Positions 7,119 to 8,345 of a stretch of 8,345 nt of DNA are shown here, piece by piece (position 1 is the stretch's first letter; the number at the start of each line of letters is the position of its first letter). The DNA comes from Deltaproteobacteria bacterium (GTDB lineage Bacteria; Desulfobacterota; Syntrophia; Syntrophales; UBA2210). The notes beneath the pieces are model-generated. The model was given only the letters and a program-made list of their open reading frames with translations. It did no database searches and had not been told where the DNA came from. The stretch covers positions 1-8,345 of the forward strand of contig JAFGSH010000240.1 of NCBI GenBank assembly GCA_016934695.1, read 5' to 3'. Both the position numbers and the translations under genes were made by a program.

Positions 7119-7577
7119 CTCCCGCACCGGCACCTTCATGGTGACGCCGGTAATATTCCGTCCCGAGTCCTCGTATTCCTTGATAACACCGGTCGCCCGG
7201 GGCCTGGCGACGATGGAATACACGATCGGGATCCGCTCTTCTTCCGTGGCCTTCAGGGCCGCCAGGCTGCTCCCGGTGCCCAGGGACACGATCAGATCGA
7301 CTCCCTCTTCGACGAAGCCGTGCGCCATCTTCAGCGCCAGGTCGCCGTCCTGCTCCGCGTTTCTGTACTCCACCAGGAGGTTTATCCCCTCCCGATAGCC
7401 CTTGTCCGCAAGGCCGTCGATGACCCCCCGGTACGTCTGCCGGAACGAATCGATCTGCTCCGTCCACTGCAGGACGCCGACCTGAAATGTCTCCTCCCGC
7501 TCATTACAGCCGGAAAGGAGAAGCGAGAGCAGCACCAGGGTCCCTGTGGCAAGGGTGAGTCCGAATCTTCTTCTCAT
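7116..7577 (-). pseudogene. ABC_sub_bind-family substrate-binding lipoprotein, N-terminal fragment ending at an in-frame TAG
   Basis: From ATG at 7577 it gives 153 residues. A lipoprotein signal peptide is clear: MRRR, a hydrophobic core of Leu/Thr/Val, then lipobox LLSGC with Cys24 as the lipidation site. Mature lobe 1 follows: VGVLQWTEQIDSFRQTYRG, GLADKGYREGINLLVEYRNAEQD, VDLIVSLGTGSSLAAL, IPIVYSIV and NITGV, all typical of PF04392-type proteins, which bind small ligands in the periplasm (TrpX-like). The frame ends at TAG after MKVPVRE, where family members normally run on into the second lobe. With the downstream fragment the whole would be 332 residues, a normal family length. A TTG at 7583 is a possible alternative start, but it lies in the T-run of the upstream terminator. 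No Shine-Dalgarno is visible before either start. Sequencing error, true nonsense mutation and readthrough all remain possible. Confidence 0.8.
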
Positions 7578-7580
7578 ATT

Positions 7581-7613
7581 CAAAAACAGCGGCGAGAGCC
7601 GGTCGCTCTCGCC
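7581..7613 (-). terminator. Intrinsic (Rho-independent) terminator after nadD
   Basis: On the minus strand GGCGAGAGC, a five-base loop (GACCG) and GCTCTCGCC form a perfect nine-base GC-rich stem (7591-7613), followed after GCTG by TTTTT (7586-7582). It begins 13 bases after the nadD stop. The plus strand has no T-run after the stem, so it works for leftward transcripts only. Its T-run ends only four bases before the ATG of the lipoprotein gene. Confidence 0.8.
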
Positions 7614-7626
7614 CTTGCGTAAGCCC

Positions 7627-8280
7627 TCAAGAAAAATAGCCGCCGTTGCTGTTCTTGAGGATGTAGTCCCGGACAGGATCGGGGACGAGGTACCTGATGG
7701 AGCGGCCGGCCGTGACGCGGTCCCGTATGTCCGTGGATGATATATCGAGGAGGATCAGCGATCTGAAGAAGATCCAGCGGCCGGCGGGCCCCCTGAATCC
7801 GTCCGCGGCTTCGTCATAGTGAAACAGCGAGGCGACATCGGGAGGGAAGACATCCGCCAGGCCCCTTGTCTCATATCCCGGCCTGGTCATGACGATGAAG
7901 TCGCACAGCCGCACCAGTTCCCGCCATTCCTTCCACATCGGAATCTCGTGGAAGGCATCCTGTCCCAGGATGAAGGAAATCTCGGCACCCCCGGGCGCGG
8001 CGCCGAGAAAGTGCCTGACGGTCTCGACGGAGTAAGACCTCCCTCCCCTCTTCTCTTCTATGTCCGATACCGCGAACGAGGGGTTTCCCTCGATGGCCAG
8101 CCTGAGCATCTGCGCCCGGTGGCGGAAGGGGAGGATCTCCCTGTCCGTCTTGAGGGGCTGGATAGCGGCGGGGATAAAGAGGATCTTGTCGAAGCCGAAC
8201 AGTTCGAGGACCTCCTCGGCGCATCTCAGATGTCCGAGATGCACGGGGTCAAAGGTCCCTCCGAACAGTCCCCACTTCAT
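7627..8280 (-). CDS. nadD: Nicotinate-nucleotide adenylyltransferase NadD
   Basis: 217 residues, stop TGA. NadD adenylates nicotinate mononucleotide with ATP to give deamido-NAD, a cytoplasmic step of NAD synthesis. The nucleotidyltransferase signature GGTFDPVHLGHLR is at 7-19, with the (T/H)xGH element HLGH at 14-17; IPAAIQPLK (36-44) fits the family's IP...PHK segment, though Gln replaces the common Pro-His pattern; FILGQDAF (103-110) fits the Gx D nucleotide-binding segment; and the C-terminal ISSTDIR (180-186) is the ISSTxIR motif. The length is normal. The ATG overlaps the proA stop by four bases (ATGA), so translation is probably coupled; no strong SD is visible. In related bacteria nadD is often followed by rsfS; here a terminator and a signalling cluster follow instead. 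Confidence 0.95.
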   Translation of the reverse strand: MKWGLFGGTFDPVHLGHLRCAEEVLELFGFDKILFIPAAIQPLKTDREILPFRHRAQMLRLAIEGNPSFAVSDIEEKRGGRSYSVETVRHFLGAAPGGAEISFILGQDAFHEIPMWKEWRELVRLCDFIVMTRPGYETRGLADVFPPDVASLFHYDEAADGFRGPAGRWIFFRSLILLDISSTDIRDRVTAGRSIRYLVPDPVRDYILKNSNGGYFS

Positions 8281-8345
8281 GTCCGTATCTGCCCGTCTCC
8301 GTAGATGATGAATTTCGTGGTCGTCAGCTCTTCGAGCCCCATGGG
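8277..8345 (-). CDS. proA: Glutamate-5-semialdehyde dehydrogenase ProA, last 22 residues (5' part outside window)
   Basis: The minus-strand frame that enters from the right edge ends PMGLEELTTTKFIIYGDGQIRT and TGA. The PMGLEELT...K...GDGQIR ending is characteristic of ProA (gamma-glutamyl phosphate reductase), which reduces glutamyl-5-phosphate in proline synthesis. The fragment is too short for catalytic residues, but the tail is highly conserved and the overlap with nadD agrees with the common proBA-nadD order. Confidence 0.85.
   Translation of the reverse strand, partial: PMGLEELTTTKFIIYGDGQIRT

Noticed and set aside
6579..7577. Lipoprotein gene broken by a frameshift
   Set aside because: Both parts are in the same frame (starts 474 bases apart by multiples of three), so it is a nonsense codon and not an indel.
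6630..7622. Plus-strand open frame of 330 codons opposite the interrupted lipoprotein gene
   Set aside because: It was tempting as the real gene because the opposite strand is broken, but the minus strand carries a signal peptide, lipobox and both lobes of a known family, whereas this frame shows nothing recognisable.
1..8345. Mobile elements, CRISPR array, tRNA or rRNA genes, riboswitch
   Set aside because: I saw no regularly spaced repeats, transposase-like protein, inverted-repeat ends, tRNA cloverleaf or untranslated leader long enough for a riboswitch.

Overview
The window looks like chromosomal DNA of a GC-rich, Gram-negative, probably anaerobic bacterium, most likely in the Deltaproteobacteria/Desulfobacterota (Syntrophus/Geobacter-like). 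This is a judgement from protein character: a rhomboid with a CGLIGA-type Ser-motif tail, proA followed directly by nadD, multi-PAS kinases, an HD-GYP response regulator and an ABC_sub_bind lipoprotein. No marker gene fixes the taxon. Every stretch longer than about 50 bases lies in or beside a gene, and I see no tRNA, rRNA, IS element, integrase or CRISPR array.

Left part, plus strand (1-1787): the 3' end of a rhomboid-family membrane protease, then, 18 bases later, a double-length ThyX-type flavin-dependent thymidylate synthase with two ThyX-like halves. The catalytic signature is split between the halves: the N-terminal half has lost the first two residues of RHR but keeps the distal S/R, while the C-terminal half keeps RHR and HAQW but has lost the distal Ser.

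Middle part, minus strand (7583 down to 1806): a tightly packed signalling cluster read in this order: an ABC_sub_bind-family substrate-binding lipoprotein gene interrupted by an in-frame amber codon, a two-TM Cache-like sensor kinase (HisKA_2 type), a soluble four-PAS histidine kinase with an HDLTND H-box, and a REC-HD-GYP response regulator. The gaps are 15 bases, about 4 bases (or a 29-base overlap with the other possible start) and 17 bases. No ABC permease or ATPase is present, so the binding protein may have served as a periplasmic ligand sensor for the kinases, with c-di-GMP hydrolysis by the HD-GYP protein as the output. That pathway is inferred. The regulator and the thymidylate synthase converge, and a hairpin covers both stop codons.

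Right end, minus strand (8345 down to 7627): the last codons of proA (proline synthesis) overlap the start of nadD (NAD synthesis) by four bases. nadD is followed by a good intrinsic terminator whose T-run lies only a few bases before the lipoprotein start codon, separating housekeeping genes from the signalling cluster.
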